A stretch of 64,000 nucleotides of DNA from Vibrionaceae bacterium (GCA_018222805.1 JAAEZQ010000004.1:1-64000); one strand, 5' to 3'; positions 27,445 through 36,354 are shown, numbered from the stretch's first letter. The notes: a model not told the origin generated them from the sequence alone. Made by a program: numbers and translations.

Positions 27445-28374
27445 ATGAGTAATTTCGCTAGTACGGTGAGAAAATATACCGATGAGATGTCAGAACAGAC
27501 TAAAGGGGTCTTCTCCTCTGTACTTTGTTCATTGCTATTTGCACTTATTCCAGCCTATGTACAATTGCAGCCCACTCTTACAGCCAGTCCTGTGGAAGGA
27601 GGAGAAACCCACTGGCTTGCTGTACAGCGCATAATCTGGAGCTCAATGCTGTTCTTTGTACTATTGTTAGTAACAAATAGAGTCCACCTTTTCAGACAAG
27701 CATTAAGCCAATGGAGAATGTGGCCTAAGTATTCCCTATCCGCTCTTTTAGTTGCCCCACAATATTGGCTATTTGTCTGGGCCCCCTCTAATGGAGAAAC
27801 TTTATCGCTAGCCCTAGGTTACTTCACAATGCCTATTGTTATGGTTCTAGTTGGACGGTATTTTTATAAGGAAACATTGTCACCTTACCAAAAATTAGCT
27901 TGTTATTTCGCGCTTGCGGGTACGCTGTACGCTTACGCCCTATCTGAAGGTATTTCTTGGGTTGTGCTTTGTGTTGCTTTGGGCTATCCCGTTTATTTTA
28001 TTCATAGAAAGACTATGTCATTATCCACGGATATTGGATTAGCCATGGATCACCTTTTTCTGATGCCATTGGCCATGATAGGTCTATTTTATCTCTATCC
28101 TGCCGACTATTTTTTCACTCTTCCTACGAGTACATATTTATATTACATTGGATTAGGTATCGTAGCGGTTACACCTATGCTTCTCTATCTATACGCTTAC
28201 TCCAAACTTAAAGTATCTGTTTTTGGATTACTCGGCTACGTAGAACCCATGTTTATATTCATTGTTGGCCTGATGATCGGAGACACGATATCTTCACAAG
28301 AAGTACCGACCTACCTATTCATTATTCTCTCCCTAATCGCACTTTTATTAGATAGCCTTAAGAGGCTGAGGTGA
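27445..28374 (+). CDS. EamA/RarD-like DMT-family permease
   Basis: Inner-membrane protein of 309 residues with ten predicted hydrophobic segments in two halves, as in the drug/metabolite transporter superfamily. RarD-like features include QRIIWSSMLFFVLLL, LALGYFTMPIVMVLVGRYFYKE and YSKLKVSVFGLLGYVEPMFIF. It follows the operon terminator and may have its own promoter. It has GGGAATAAGAG before the ATG. Substrate is unknown; export of an amino acid or sulfonate metabolite would fit the island. Confidence 0.78.
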   Translation: MSNFASTVRKYTDEMSEQTKGVFSSVLCSLLFALIPAYVQLQPTLTASPVEGGETHWLAVQRIIWSSMLFFVLLLVTNRVHLFRQALSQWRMWPKYSLSALLVAPQYWLFVWAPSNGETLSLALGYFTMPIVMVLVGRYFYKETLSPYQKLACYFALAGTLYAYALSEGISWVVLCVALGYPVYFIHRKTMSLSTDIGLAMDHLFLMPLAMIGLFYLYPADYFFTLPTSTYLYYIGLGIVAVTPMLLYLYAYSKLKVSVFGLLGYVEPMFIFIVGLMIGDTISSQEVPTYLFIILSLIALLLDSLKRLR

Positions 28375-28427
28375 AGGTACGGGGTGGACCAAAACGCTAT
28401 ACCCCCTCCCCCACAACAACATATCGG

Positions 28428-28451
28428 CATCAGAAATTTATCTGATTTTTG
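28428..28451 (+). terminator. Weak terminator after the DMT permease
   Basis: ATCAGA and TCTGAT pair around a 6-base loop and are followed by TTTTTG, between the permease and the converging integrase gene. The stem is only 6 bp. Confidence 0.4.
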
Positions 28452-28485
28452 AACCCAGAAACTTTCCCTAATGTCGTTTGCCAAT

Positions 28486-29370
28486 CTAATCAAAAAGCCT
28501 TGCCGCTAAAACTTCAGCATCCAACTTCACATACCTACTCAAAACACGGTGGTCCCGATGACCAGAAACCTTGGACACCAACACGCTGTCATGCCCTGCT
28601 TCGATCAGCTTGGATAACCTGTAATGCCTAAGAGAATGTAAGACAAAATGACGTAGCCCTTCTTCGTCGGCGGCTTTTCGAAACTTTTTACTAACGTATT
28701 CAGGTAATGCACTAAAGACAGGGTATGTTGGAGCTCTGTCTGTGGTTAACTCCATCCTTTTACCTAGAATTGCCATTGCTGTAATAGAAAGCGGAACCTT
28801 ACGGTCTTCCCCGTTCTTTGTATTCCATAGCTGTATGTATCGATGTTCAAGGTACACATCGCACCTTCGCAGTTTCAGAACTTCATTCCTACGACAGGCT
28901 GTTTCACTTAACAGCATACAAATGTCGCGTAGCTCTTCCGAGGGTAATCTGGCGACTACTGCCTTAACTTGCTCATGCGTTGGAATGAACTGGCGAACGC
29001 CGTAATCTTTTGGTAAACGTATCTGTTTAAAAATATCTGGTATTTGTAAGCCGATATCCCGACGAAGCCAATTGAGCATCGCTTGCAGAGCTGCGGCATC
29101 TTTCCGAACGGTACCTGGCTTAACACTAGATAGACGATGAGTGATGAAAGAGTTGATGTTATCCCTAGCATAAGGGCTTGTGGTGAGATCTTTGATTAAA
29201 TAAGAAGAAAAGTAGCGGCTGATTCGCTCTAATCGGTACTTTAAGGTTCCAATGTAAGTTTTATGGTATTGCGCACGAATTTGAACGTAGCTGTCTATAC
29301 AAGACGGAATTGGGGTGTTTAAATTAAGGTTTTGTGGTGGAGTTTTTGTGAGATTGTTCACTAAATACAT
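28486..29370 (-). CDS. int: Tyrosine recombinase / integrase of the island
   Basis: Site-specific recombinase of 294 residues. An N-terminal SAM-like DNA-binding domain covers roughly residues 20-105. The catalytic domain shows the expected residues: Arg in ETACRRNEVLKL, Lys in TKNGEDRKVPL, the HxxR motif in LHSLRHYRLSKL, the second His in SGHRDHR, and the nucleophile Tyr in SRYVKLDAE. The start is 49 bases from the 3' end of tRNA-Arg copy 2, the usual position for an integrase that targets a tRNA. It is presumed to catalyse integration and excision; no excisionase gene is seen. Confidence 0.9.
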   Translation of the reverse strand: MYLVNNLTKTPPQNLNLNTPIPSCIDSYVQIRAQYHKTYIGTLKYRLERISRYFSSYLIKDLTTSPYARDNINSFITHRLSSVKPGTVRKDAAALQAMLNWLRRDIGLQIPDIFKQIRLPKDYGVRQFIPTHEQVKAVVARLPSEELRDICMLLSETACRRNEVLKLRRCDVYLEHRYIQLWNTKNGEDRKVPLSITAMAILGKRMELTTDRAPTYPVFSALPEYVSKKFRKAADEEGLRHFVLHSLRHYRLSKLIEAGHDSVLVSKVSGHRDHRVLSRYVKLDAEVLAARLFD

Positions 29371-29371
29371 G

Positions 29372-29407
29372 GCACAGTCCTAACAGTTTTGGATAGGAAG
29401 ACTGTGC
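29372..29407. repeat. Right inverted pair GCACAGTC-N20-GACTGTGC
   Basis: GCACAGTC at 29372-29379 and GACTGTGC at 29400-29407 are 20 bases apart, and the pair ends 12 bases before tRNA-Arg copy 2. It overlaps the region just in front of the integrase start, so it could both bind integrase and repress int. Read outward from the tRNA it matches the left pair, and the 12-base linkers also agree at 8 positions. Confidence 0.65.
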
Positions 29408-29419
29408 TGAGGGGAGGAA

Positions 29420-29496
29420 TGGCACGCCCTATAGGATTCGAACCTATGACCACATCCTTAGAAGGGACGTGCTCTATCCAGCTGAGCTAAGGGCGC
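29420..29496 (-). tRNA. tRNA-Arg (anticodon UCU), copy 2
   Basis: A 77-base cloverleaf on the minus strand with anticodon loop CTTCTAA (UCU) and encoded CCA. It lies upstream of and divergent from folD. It differs from copy 1 only at the first T-stem pair, here A-T. No clear terminator follows it; the integrase gene lies directly downstream, so some read-through into int is possible. Confidence 0.95.
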
Positions 29497-29510
29497 GCTA
29501 TAGGGAGAGG

Positions 29511-29538
29511 ATTATACGAGTTAAAATGGGTAAATCAA
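29511..29538 (-). promoter_or_regulatory. Promoter of tRNA-Arg copy 2
   Basis: On the minus strand TTGATT (29533-29538) and a perfect TATAAT (29511-29516) are separated by 16 bp. This strong sigma-70 promoter lies 14 bases from the tRNA 5' end and outside the island, so it is probably the native promoter of the integration-site tRNA. Confidence 0.75.
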
Positions 29539-29612
29539 CGGCTTTTAGTAACATTCTGATCTAAATGCCTAAAAAAAGGTCACTGAAGCAGTAGATGCTC
29601 AAAAACGCCTCA

Positions 29613-29628
29613 GAGCAAACGTTTGCGT
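29613..29628. promoter_or_regulatory. PurR-like operator upstream of folD
   Basis: GAGCAAACGTTTGCGT matches the PurR consensus ACGCAAACGTTTGCGT at 14 of 16 positions. It lies about 75 bases in front of the folD start. PurR represses purine and one-carbon genes, so control of folD is reasonable, though inferred here. Confidence 0.7.
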
Positions 29629-29700
29629 ATGGATGTTAAAAAGAAATTCTGCGACAATGCGCCGCAGATTATCTGCCTTCTAAAATTTATAAGGAAAGTC

Positions 29701-30561
29701 ATGACTGCTCAAAATATAGATGGGACTCTCATTTCCCAAACTGTTCGTTCTGAAGTTGCAGCACGTGTAAAAGCTCGCGTTGAAGCTGGATTACGCGCCC
29801 CTGGCCTTGCAGTTGTTCTAGTTGGTGAAGACCCTGCTTCTCAAGTTTACGTTGGCAGTAAGCGCCGCGCTTGTGAAGAAGTGGGTTTTGTTTCCAAGTC
29901 TTTTGACCTTCCTGCATCAACCACTGAAACAGAATTGCTAGCGCTGATCGATGAGTTGAACAATGATAACGAAATTGATGGCATTTTAGTTCAGCTTCCA
30001 CTTCCTGCTGGCATTGATAGCACTCATGTTTTAGAGCGTATTCATCCAGAGAAAGACGTGGATGGCTTCCACCCTTATAACGTAGGGCGTCTTGCTCAGC
30101 GTATCCCTAAACTGCGCTCTTGTACGCCAAAAGGTATTATTACCTTGCTCGACCGCTACAACATTGAACTTCGTGGTAAGCACGCTGTTGTTGTAGGTGC
30201 TTCAAACATCGTTGGTCGCCCAATGACACTTGAGCTGCTACTGGCGGGCTGCACAACCACGACCTGTCACCGCTTTACTAAAGACCTAGAGAGCTACGTT
30301 CGTCAAGCAGACGTTGTCGTTGTCGCTGTAGGTAAACCAAACTTCATTCCTGGTGAATGGATTAAGAAAGGCGCTGTGGTTGTCGATGTGGGTATCAACC
30401 GCCTAGACTCTGGTAAATTGGTTGGCGATGTGGAATACGATAAAGCACGTGAAAGCGCGAGCTTTATTACACCCGTACCTGGCGGCGTTGGCCCAATGAC
30501 TGTAGCGAGCCTGATTGAAAATACCATGCTGGCTTGCGAACAATTCCATACAGACAAGTAA
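29701..30561 (+). CDS. folD: Bifunctional methylenetetrahydrofolate dehydrogenase / cyclohydrolase FolD
   Basis: FolD (286 residues) interconverts 5,10-methylene-, methenyl- and 10-formyl-tetrahydrofolate with NADP. It shows the active-site stretch [45 protein letters not shown], the nucleotide-binding [13 protein letters not shown] and the ending [15 protein letters not shown]. The ATG at 29701 follows AAGGAAAG; an in-frame ATG at 29623 overlaps the PurR-like box and is rejected. It makes the formyl donor that PurU, also in this window, hydrolyses. Confidence 0.97.
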   Translation: MTAQNIDGTLISQTVRSEVAARVKARVEAGLRAPGLAVVLVGEDPASQVYVGSKRRACEEVGFVSKSFDLPASTTETELLALIDELNNDNEIDGILVQLPLPAGIDSTHVLERIHPEKDVDGFHPYNVGRLAQRIPKLRSCTPKGIITLLDRYNIELRGKHAVVVGASNIVGRPMTLELLLAGCTTTTCHRFTKDLESYVRQADVVVVAVGKPNFIPGEWIKKGAVVVDVGINRLDSGKLVGDVEYDKARESASFITPVPGGVGPMTVASLIENTMLACEQFHTDK

Positions 30562-30580
30562 TAGCTGGGTGCTAAATACT

Positions 30581-30612
30581 AAAAAGGCTCCTCGCAGAGC
30601 CTTTTGTTGTTT
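30581..30612 (+). terminator. Terminator of folD
   Basis: AAAAGGCTC and GAGCCTTTT pair around a short loop and are followed by GTTGTTTT, about 20 bases after the folD stop. It may serve nupC from the other side as well. Confidence 0.75.
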
Positions 30613-30634
30613 TGAATCCAATACACTTCAATGA

Positions 30635-31834
30635 TTAAAGACTCAAAATCACACCTGCAATTGACGCACTCATTAAGTTCGCCATCACACCCGCGATAAT
30701 TGCTCGGAAGCCATGCTTAGAAACAAAGGCACGCTTCTCTGGTACCAGTGAGCCTAAACCACCAATGAGCATCGCCATGCTTGAGATATTCGCAAAGCCA
30801 CACAGTGCAAACGTCACGATCGCTTGAGAATGTGCACTTAGTTCAGACTTCACTTCTGCAAGTTGGATGAAAGCAACGAATTCATTCACTACGATCTTAT
30901 TACCAATCAGAGAGCCTGCAGTTATCGCCTCTGCCCATGGCACACCTAATAGCCATGCAACTGGTGCAAACACGTAGCCTAGAACCAACTCAAAACTCAG
31001 TGGTGTGCCAATAAGATCACCAAACCAACCCAGAATTCCGTTGAGCAAGGCAATCACACTGATAAACGCCAATAGTGTGCCACCAACCGCAACAGCGATA
31101 CGAACACCCGCCATTGCACCATCTGCCAAAGCTTCAACCACATTGGTTGCTCGAGGAATTTCAACTTGGTTAAGATCGATTTCTTCGATTTTCTCTGAAT
31201 CTTCCGGCATTAACATTTTGGCCATTAATAGACCCGCAGGCGCAGACATAAATGCTGCCGCGATAAGGTAGTTTAAATCAACGCCTAGTGATGCGTAACC
31301 CACCAACGTACCACCAGCAACAGAAGCCAAACCACCTGTCATTACCGCAAAGAACTGTGAGTCCGTCATGTGTTTCAGGTAAGGCTTTACCATTAAAGGT
31401 GCTTCAATCGTACCAACAAAGATATTTGCCGTGGCAGACAAAGACTCGGCGCGACCAATCCCTAACAGCTTTTGAATGCCCCCACCGATGAAGTTAATCA
31501 TTCTTGGCATTACACCAATGTGATAAAGGCCAGCGATGAGAGAAGAGAAAAAGACAATAATGCCCAGTACATTGATCGCGAAAGTGAAGCCGCCTGTCGC
31601 CAAATTGCCGAATAAAAACGAGATGCCTTCCTGACCATAGTTGATTAAGTTAGATACAACGCTACTCACTGAGTTTAGAGCGTCACGCCCTGCTGGCACA
31701 TACAGAACCAATAACGCGAAGAATACCTGTAACGCAAAGGCAAGAGAGACTGTTCTGATCTTTATATTTTTTCTATTTGTAGAAAGTAGCCATGCTACGA
31801 ATAGTATGGCTACGATACCAATGAGTGAGTTCAT
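30635..31834 (-). CDS. nupC: Concentrative nucleoside transporter, NupC family
   Basis: Inner-membrane nucleoside symporter of 399 residues. CNT signatures include GGGIQKLLGIGRAESLSATANIFVGTIEAPLMVKPYL, the AGGTLVGYASLGVDLNYL block, and GSLIGNKIVVNEFVAFIQL. The frame is open to 31891, but the ATG at 31834 gives the family N-terminus MNSLIGIVAILF. It is single and convergent with folD. A CRP-like site lies about 210 bases upstream. Confidence 0.93.
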   Translation of the reverse strand: MNSLIGIVAILFVAWLLSTNRKNIKIRTVSLAFALQVFFALLVLYVPAGRDALNSVSSVVSNLINYGQEGISFLFGNLATGGFTFAINVLGIIVFFSSLIAGLYHIGVMPRMINFIGGGIQKLLGIGRAESLSATANIFVGTIEAPLMVKPYLKHMTDSQFFAVMTGGLASVAGGTLVGYASLGVDLNYLIAAAFMSAPAGLLMAKMLMPEDSEKIEEIDLNQVEIPRATNVVEALADGAMAGVRIAVAVGGTLLAFISVIALLNGILGWFGDLIGTPLSFELVLGYVFAPVAWLLGVPWAEAITAGSLIGNKIVVNEFVAFIQLAEVKSELSAHSQAIVTFALCGFANISSMAMLIGGLGSLVPEKRAFVSKHGFRAIIAGVMANLMSASIAGVILSL

Positions 31835-32043
31835 AAGTTGGGTCCGACAGAAGGGAAATGATAAAGGCGTCGGATTGTATAGCGGACTCAAAATGCTGCA
31901 ACTTGTGGTTGTTAACAGTGTGAAAAGTTTCAGCGGCCAATATTTATACTACGCATTAACTTATTGAATTAAAACAAGATAAACGTTTGCCTTTTCTTAT
32001 TATTTCCATGTGGAAAAATTGTTTCTAGGTTTGGAAATTATTT

Positions 32044-32059
32044 TGTGACACAAATCACT
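32044..32059. promoter_or_regulatory. CRP-like site upstream of nupC
   Basis: TGTGACACAAATCACT matches the CRP pattern TGTGA-N6-TCACA except for the last base. It lies about 210 bases in front of nupC, next to the 3' end of the LysR gene. Nucleoside transporters are commonly under CRP control, so the site is plausible, but the distance is long. Confidence 0.5.
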
Positions 32060-32074
32060 TTATGAGTGCAAATA

Positions 32075-33022
32075 TCATGACTTGGGAATGGAGATATATG
32101 GCGCTAATCGCTGGTCCCAATGACACGGGTGACCAATCTTTTGCTTTATAAAGTTGATCACTGCCGATATTTTTTTCGGCATGTGCTGTCGGCTCGGATA
32201 AACCGCATAGAATGGCATCGACTGGCTTGCCTTCCAGTCTGGCAATAATTGAATCAGCTTGCCTGTTCGAAACTCATCACCCAACAAATACGTCGCAAGG
32301 TAAGCTATCCCCCACCCTGCAATCGCTGCATCACGAACGGCTTCTGCCAAATCTACAGAATAGTTACCAGAAACTTTCACGTTGAGTTCCTGATGTTCTT
32401 TTGTAAACGCCCAACTGGTGTAATCACGTTCCCAACTTCTGTAAATCAGGCAGTTGTGTAAAGATAAATCGTTCGGCTCTGTTGGCTTATCGTGTTTAAG
32501 CAAGTAATCCGGGGATGCCGCGACAACAAACTGACAATCTGTCAACCGCTGGGCAATGTAACCTTCGGGCAAGTGTTCATTGTTGGTTACCCATAAGTCC
32601 AAACCTTCAGCTAACATATCCACCTTGTAGTCGAACAAGTGCACTTCAACTTCAAGCTGAGGGTACAGTTCTCTTAACTCCTGAATCGCAGGGATAATAT
32701 GTAACGTGCCGAAGGATTGTGATATGCCTAAGCGAACTAACCCAGCCACTTCATCTCTCTGGCTTTCCATTTCCAGCGTTGCACTGCTGACAGCCTGGAC
32801 CACTTGCTCACAATGATGATAAAAGGTTTTGCCCGCTTCTGTCGGGGTAAAACTTCGCGTGGTGCGCTGGACCAACTTGATACCAAGTGAATCCTCTAAA
32901 TGGCTAAGCTGCTTACTCACGTGAGACACGGATACGCCGAGGCTTTTTGCTGCCGCCGTGAAGCTTTTATGTTTGATCAATGCAGAGAAAATGACCATTT
33001 GCGCGGCACGTTCAGATAACAC
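32075..33022 (-). CDS. LysR-family transcriptional regulator
   Basis: LysR-type regulator of 315 residues. The N-terminal helix-turn-helix (SALIKHKSFTAAAKSLGVSVSHVSKQLSHLEDSLGIKLVQRTTRSFTPTEAG) is of the common YafC/DsdC-like type that often acts on a divergent oxidoreductase, and an effector-binding domain follows. Upstream lies the terminator of mltB, so it seems to be a monocistronic gene. Nothing nearby suggests its target, and I cannot name the effector. Confidence 0.88.
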   Translation of the reverse strand: MLSERAAQMVIFSALIKHKSFTAAAKSLGVSVSHVSKQLSHLEDSLGIKLVQRTTRSFTPTEAGKTFYHHCEQVVQAVSSATLEMESQRDEVAGLVRLGISQSFGTLHIIPAIQELRELYPQLEVEVHLFDYKVDMLAEGLDLWVTNNEHLPEGYIAQRLTDCQFVVAASPDYLLKHDKPTEPNDLSLHNCLIYRSWERDYTSWAFTKEHQELNVKVSGNYSVDLAEAVRDAAIAGWGIAYLATYLLGDEFRTGKLIQLLPDWKASQSMPFYAVYPSRQHMPKKISAVINFIKQKIGHPCHWDQRLAPYISIPKS

Positions 33023-33048
33023 GTATTACCTCGATTTTAAATGCAGGA

Positions 33049-33074
33049 AAAACAAAGGGCTCCGAAGAGCCCTT
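33049..33074 (-). terminator. Terminator of mltB
   Basis: On the minus strand AAGGGCTC and GAGCCCTT form a perfect 8-bp stem with a 4-base loop, followed by TGTTTTTCC. Confidence 0.75.
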
Positions 33075-33097
33075 ATGAACGATTATTTAATAACAAA

Positions 33098-34069
33098 CTA
33101 GTATGTGATGCGATCAGCTAAGTGGCTGACAGCAAGAGCAAAGTAGTAAGAGCGGTTCCACTTCATCAACACATTGTAGTTATTGTAAACCAGATAAGTC
33201 CGACCGTTTTCATCATCTGGCATAATCAACCACGCTTTGATGTCTTCATCCAGTTTAGGTAACGGGCTACCATCATACTTCGTGATGCCTAACTTACTCC
33301 ACTCTTGCAGGTACTTACCTTTCTCTTCGGTTCGACCTTCCAAGTTATGGTCAATGCCTTTCGGGACTTTTACCTGACGTCCCCAGGTGTACTTGTCATC
33401 CCAACCAGACTTGCTCAGATAATTGGCCGTTGAAGCAAAAACATCCGCTTCGGTCTGCCAGATGTCTTTCTTGCCATCGCCATTACCATCAGCAGCAAAA
33501 CGCAGGAAGGAGCTTGGCATAAACTGACACTGTCCCATCGCACCAGCCCATGAACCTTTGAAATTCTCAAGTTCAATATGGCCTTGATCCAGAATCTGAA
33601 GTGCAGCCATGGTCTCTTTGCGGAAAAACTCTTCACGGCGACCTTCAAACGCCATGGTAGAAAGCGCGTCTATTACACGGAAATTACCCGTAAACTTACC
33701 GAAGTTACTTTCCACGCCCCACAACGCAACAATAAAACGTGGCTGAACACCAAAGGTATCTCCAATGCGTTTAAGTTCAGTGTAGTGCTCTTTGTATAAT
33801 TCTTTAGCTTGCTTAACCTTCCACTCAGGTACCGCGCGTGGGATGTATTCATCCAGCGTCAGTTTTTTCTCTGGTTGGTTTCGGTCTGCTTTCACCGCTC
33901 GGGGTTTATATTCCACATTAGCGAAAGCGGCGCTGATGACCTGCTCGGAGATGCCTTGAGCACGTGCTTCTGCACGCAACTTATCTAAGTATTCCTCAAA
34001 TCCTTCACTACTTGCAAAAGCTGAGGCACACATGCCAACGCTAAGCAGTGTAGCCAGTATTTTTTTCAT
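33098..34069 (-). CDS. mltB: Lytic murein transglycosylase, MltB/SltB type
   Basis: Periplasmic enzyme of 323 residues that cleaves peptidoglycan between MurNAc and GlcNAc with anhydro-ring formation. Signal peptide MKKILATLLSVGMCASAFA. The catalytic glutamate is in ALWGVESNFGKFTGNF, followed by STMAFEGRREEFFRKE and GQCQFMPSSFLRFAADGNGDG. The start at 34069 follows GGAGGG. No clear lipobox is seen, so it may be soluble or weakly anchored, unlike E. coli MltB. Confidence 0.9.
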   Translation of the reverse strand: MKKILATLLSVGMCASAFASSEGFEEYLDKLRAEARAQGISEQVISAAFANVEYKPRAVKADRNQPEKKLTLDEYIPRAVPEWKVKQAKELYKEHYTELKRIGDTFGVQPRFIVALWGVESNFGKFTGNFRVIDALSTMAFEGRREEFFRKETMAALQILDQGHIELENFKGSWAGAMGQCQFMPSSFLRFAADGNGDGKKDIWQTEADVFASTANYLSKSGWDDKYTWGRQVKVPKGIDHNLEGRTEEKGKYLQEWSKLGITKYDGSPLPKLDEDIKAWLIMPDDENGRTYLVYNNYNVLMKWNRSYYFALAVSHLADRITY

Positions 34070-34113
34070 ATTGCCCTCCTTGAGCAAGGCAGAAGTCTCA
34101 GCAAGATATGGAA

Positions 34114-34398
34114 TTATTTCCCGTCTTTTTGCTGAGCTTTTTGTTCTTTATATTTTTCTAATAGGTTTTCCGGTGGTGGCGGAACTTGAAGGAAGAAGCC
34201 ATCGTTAAGTAATGATACTTTCACTTTTTCGATATCCACCTGTGCCAATGTACGACCATCAAGTTTAATCGTCATGACAGGGATAGGCTTACCGAACATC
34301 TGCATCAAGGTGTCAGGAACCTGTGAAAAATCATCCTTTTTCGGAATATAGAGATAAGTACCTTCTTTTTTAGAGCTTTTATAAATAGAACAAAGCAT
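34114..34398 (-). CDS. ycgL: YcgL domain protein
   Basis: Small protein of 94 residues of the YcgL family, whose function is unknown. The start [20 protein letters not shown] and the core [17 protein letters not shown] are characteristic. It lies between mltB and the divergent minCDE, a position conserved in gamma-proteobacteria. There is a gap of about 45 bases to mltB on the same strand. Confidence 0.92.
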   Translation of the reverse strand: MLCSIYKSSKKEGTYLYIPKKDDFSQVPDTLMQMFGKPIPVMTIKLDGRTLAQVDIEKVKVSLLNDGFFLQVPPPPENLLEKYKEQKAQQKDGK

Positions 34399-34595
34399 GA
34401 CACGCCTTTTATGCTGATTTAGCCGTTTTTATTACGGATTTAGTTGGAAACGTAAAATTGCCGCAAACTTAATAGCAAATTTGAGATTATTTCACCGAAT
34501 TGCTTGCTAGAGAACTTGCTGCGCCAAAAGATGAAATATAACATGATAGGCCTAGTTTAAGGCAACGCTCTTTCAACAGAGGCAAGAAGTCCGCG

Positions 34596-35258
34596 ATGAC
34601 CCATTCACCAGACCTTAAAGGTAGCAGCTTTACTTTGTCAGTTTTACACCTTTCTGACAGCAAGATAGAAAAAACTATCGAATTTTTGCAAGAAAAAGTG
34701 TCTCAGGCACCTTCGTTCTTTGCATCGGCACCTTTGGTTATCAATATAGCAAAAGTCGAAAGCGACATTGATTTCCCCATACTCAAGCAAGGCATTGCAG
34801 GTGCTGGGTTTATTCCTGTCGGTGTTACGGGTTGTAAAGATAAACGTGTACAAAACCTTGCTTCTGAAGCTGGCTTCGCCATCATGTCTGCAAGCAAATC
34901 GCCAAGCCAGGCACCCGCGAAAATAGCACCAACTAAATTCATTCGTACGCCGGTTCGTTCTGGTCAACAAATCTATGCAAAAGATGGGGATTTGGTGGTG
35001 CTGGCGCATGTTAGCGCTGGAGCAGAAGTCATTGCCGATGGTTCTATCCATATTCACGGAACTTTGCGCGGGCGCGCAATAGCTGGTGCAAGTGGGCAGC
35101 ATGAAGCGCGGATTATTTGCCACGATTTACAAGCAGAACTAGTATCTATTGCTGGAGATTACTGGTTAAGCGATCAAATTGAGAGTGAGTATTGGCAGAA
35201 GAAAGTAATGATCAGTAAATCCGAAGAATCATTACATCTCGAAACACTCACGATTTAG
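34596..35258 (+). CDS. minC: Septum-site inhibitor MinC
   Basis: Division inhibitor of 220 residues that MinD brings to the membrane to block FtsZ polymerisation away from midcell. The N-terminal FtsZ-inhibitory domain starts [13 protein letters not shown]. The C-terminal beta-helix domain that dimerises and binds MinD starts near residue 115 and contains [35 protein letters not shown]. It is the first gene of minCDE, 17 bases before minD. Confidence 0.96.
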   Translation: MTHSPDLKGSSFTLSVLHLSDSKIEKTIEFLQEKVSQAPSFFASAPLVINIAKVESDIDFPILKQGIAGAGFIPVGVTGCKDKRVQNLASEAGFAIMSASKSPSQAPAKIAPTKFIRTPVRSGQQIYAKDGDLVVLAHVSAGAEVIADGSIHIHGTLRGRAIAGASGQHEARIICHDLQAELVSIAGDYWLSDQIESEYWQKKVMISKSEESLHLETLTI

Positions 35259-35275
35259 TATAAAAAGGAAAACAA

Positions 35276-36088
35276 ATGGCACGCATTATTGTAGTAACGT
35301 CTGGTAAAGGTGGCGTCGGTAAGACCACTTCAAGCGCAGCCATCGCCTCTGGCTTGGCTCTAAAAGGCAATAAGACGGCGGTAATCGATTTCGATATCGG
35401 TTTACGTAACCTCGATCTTATTATGGGTTGTGAGCGTCGCGTAGTTTATGACTTTGTGAACGTCATTAACGGTGAAGCGACACTAAACCAAGCGCTGATC
35501 AAAGATAAGCGCACTGAAAACTTATTTATTCTCCCTGCATCGCAGACACGCGATAAAGACGCACTCACTAAAGATGGTGTGCAGCGTGTATTGACAGAGT
35601 TAGATGAGATGGGTTTTGACTTCATCATCTGTGATTCTCCAGCAGGTATCGAGCAAGGTGCTCTGATGGCGTTGTATTACGCGGATGAAGCCATTGTTAC
35701 CACCAACCCAGAAGTCTCATCAGTACGCGATTCAGACCGTATTCTGGGTATTCTGGATTCGAAATCTCTACGAGCTGAGCAAGGTTTAGAGCCTGTGAAG
35801 CAACACCTTCTGTTGACTCGTTACAACCCTATGCGCGTAAACCAAGGTGAAATGTTGAGTGTTGAAGACGTTGAAGAGATCCTTCACATCCCGCTTCTGG
35901 GCGTGATTCCAGAAAGCCAAGCGGTACTGAATGCATCAAACAAAGGTGTGCCGGTGACGTTTGATGAAGAGACAGATGCAGGCATGGCTTACTCTGACAC
36001 CGTAGACCGCTTACTTGGCAATACGGTTGATTTTCGTTTCCTTACTGAGGAGAAGAAAGGGCTCTTTAAACGACTGTTCGGAGGCTAG
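35276..36088 (+). CDS. minD: Septum-site ATPase MinD
   Basis: Membrane-associated ParA-type ATPase of 270 residues driving pole-to-pole Min oscillation. The deviant Walker A is GKGGVGKTT, followed by [18 protein letters not shown]. The C-terminal amphipathic membrane-targeting helix ([13 protein letters not shown]) is present. It lies between minC and minE with short gaps. Confidence 0.98.
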   Translation: MARIIVVTSGKGGVGKTTSSAAIASGLALKGNKTAVIDFDIGLRNLDLIMGCERRVVYDFVNVINGEATLNQALIKDKRTENLFILPASQTRDKDALTKDGVQRVLTELDEMGFDFIICDSPAGIEQGALMALYYADEAIVTTNPEVSSVRDSDRILGILDSKSLRAEQGLEPVKQHLLLTRYNPMRVNQGEMLSVEDVEEILHIPLLGVIPESQAVLNASNKGVPVTFDEETDAGMAYSDTVDRLLGNTVDFRFLTEEKKGLFKRLFGG

Positions 36089-36090
36089 AC

Positions 36091-36354
36091 ATGTCACTAT
36101 TAGAATTTTTCCGCCCACAGAAGAAAAAATCAGCAAGCCTAGCCAAAGAGCGTTTGCAAATTATCGTAGCAGAGCGCCGCAGCCAAGATGATCCTGCACC
36201 GTCTTACTTGCCTCAATTAAAAGAGGATATCCTAAAGGTGATCGGCAAATACGTAGATATTGACCCGAATATGGTTGATTTAACTTTTGAGCATAAAGAT
36301 GACGATATTTCAGTGCTTGAGCTCAATGTAAAACTGCCTGACGACGAAAAGTAA
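36091..36354 (+). CDS. minE: Cell division topological factor MinE
   Basis: Activator of the MinD ATPase, 87 residues, that restricts MinCD to the poles. The N-terminal MinD-binding helix region ([22 protein letters not shown]) and C-terminal dimerisation part ([22 protein letters not shown]) are typical. It starts two bases after minD and ends the operon. No strong terminator is evident in the following 120 bases. Confidence 0.97.
   Translation: MSLLEFFRPQKKKSASLAKERLQIIVAERRSQDDPAPSYLPQLKEDILKVIGKYVDIDPNMVDLTFEHKDDDISVLELNVKLPDDEK

Larger units (their letters stand above)
17749..29496. mobile_element. Genomic island integrated at tRNA-Arg(UCU), sulfonate-catabolism cargo
   Basis: Two full-length tRNA-Arg genes in the same orientation form a 77-bp direct repeat around 11.6 kb. 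The integrase gene begins 49 bases from the 3' end of the right-hand copy. Cargo is a LysR regulator, an eight-gene sulfonate-type operon with its own TRAP transporter, a DMT permease and the integrase. Recombination between the tRNA copies would leave one tRNA with the folD-side promoter and the CNNM-side terminator, a normal arrangement. In E. coli the same tRNA gene near folD holds prophage DLP12. No conjugation, replication or phage genes are seen, so it may be a simple integrative island that is mobilised by helpers or no longer mobile. Confidence 0.8.

Noticed and set aside
17749..29496. Simple tandem duplication of tRNA-Arg without mobile DNA
   Set aside because: The adjacent integrase, foreign-looking cargo and matched arm repeats at both ends make an integrated element more likely.
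17749..29496. Prophage
   Set aside because: No capsid, tail, lysis, replication or repressor genes are visible; only an integrase.
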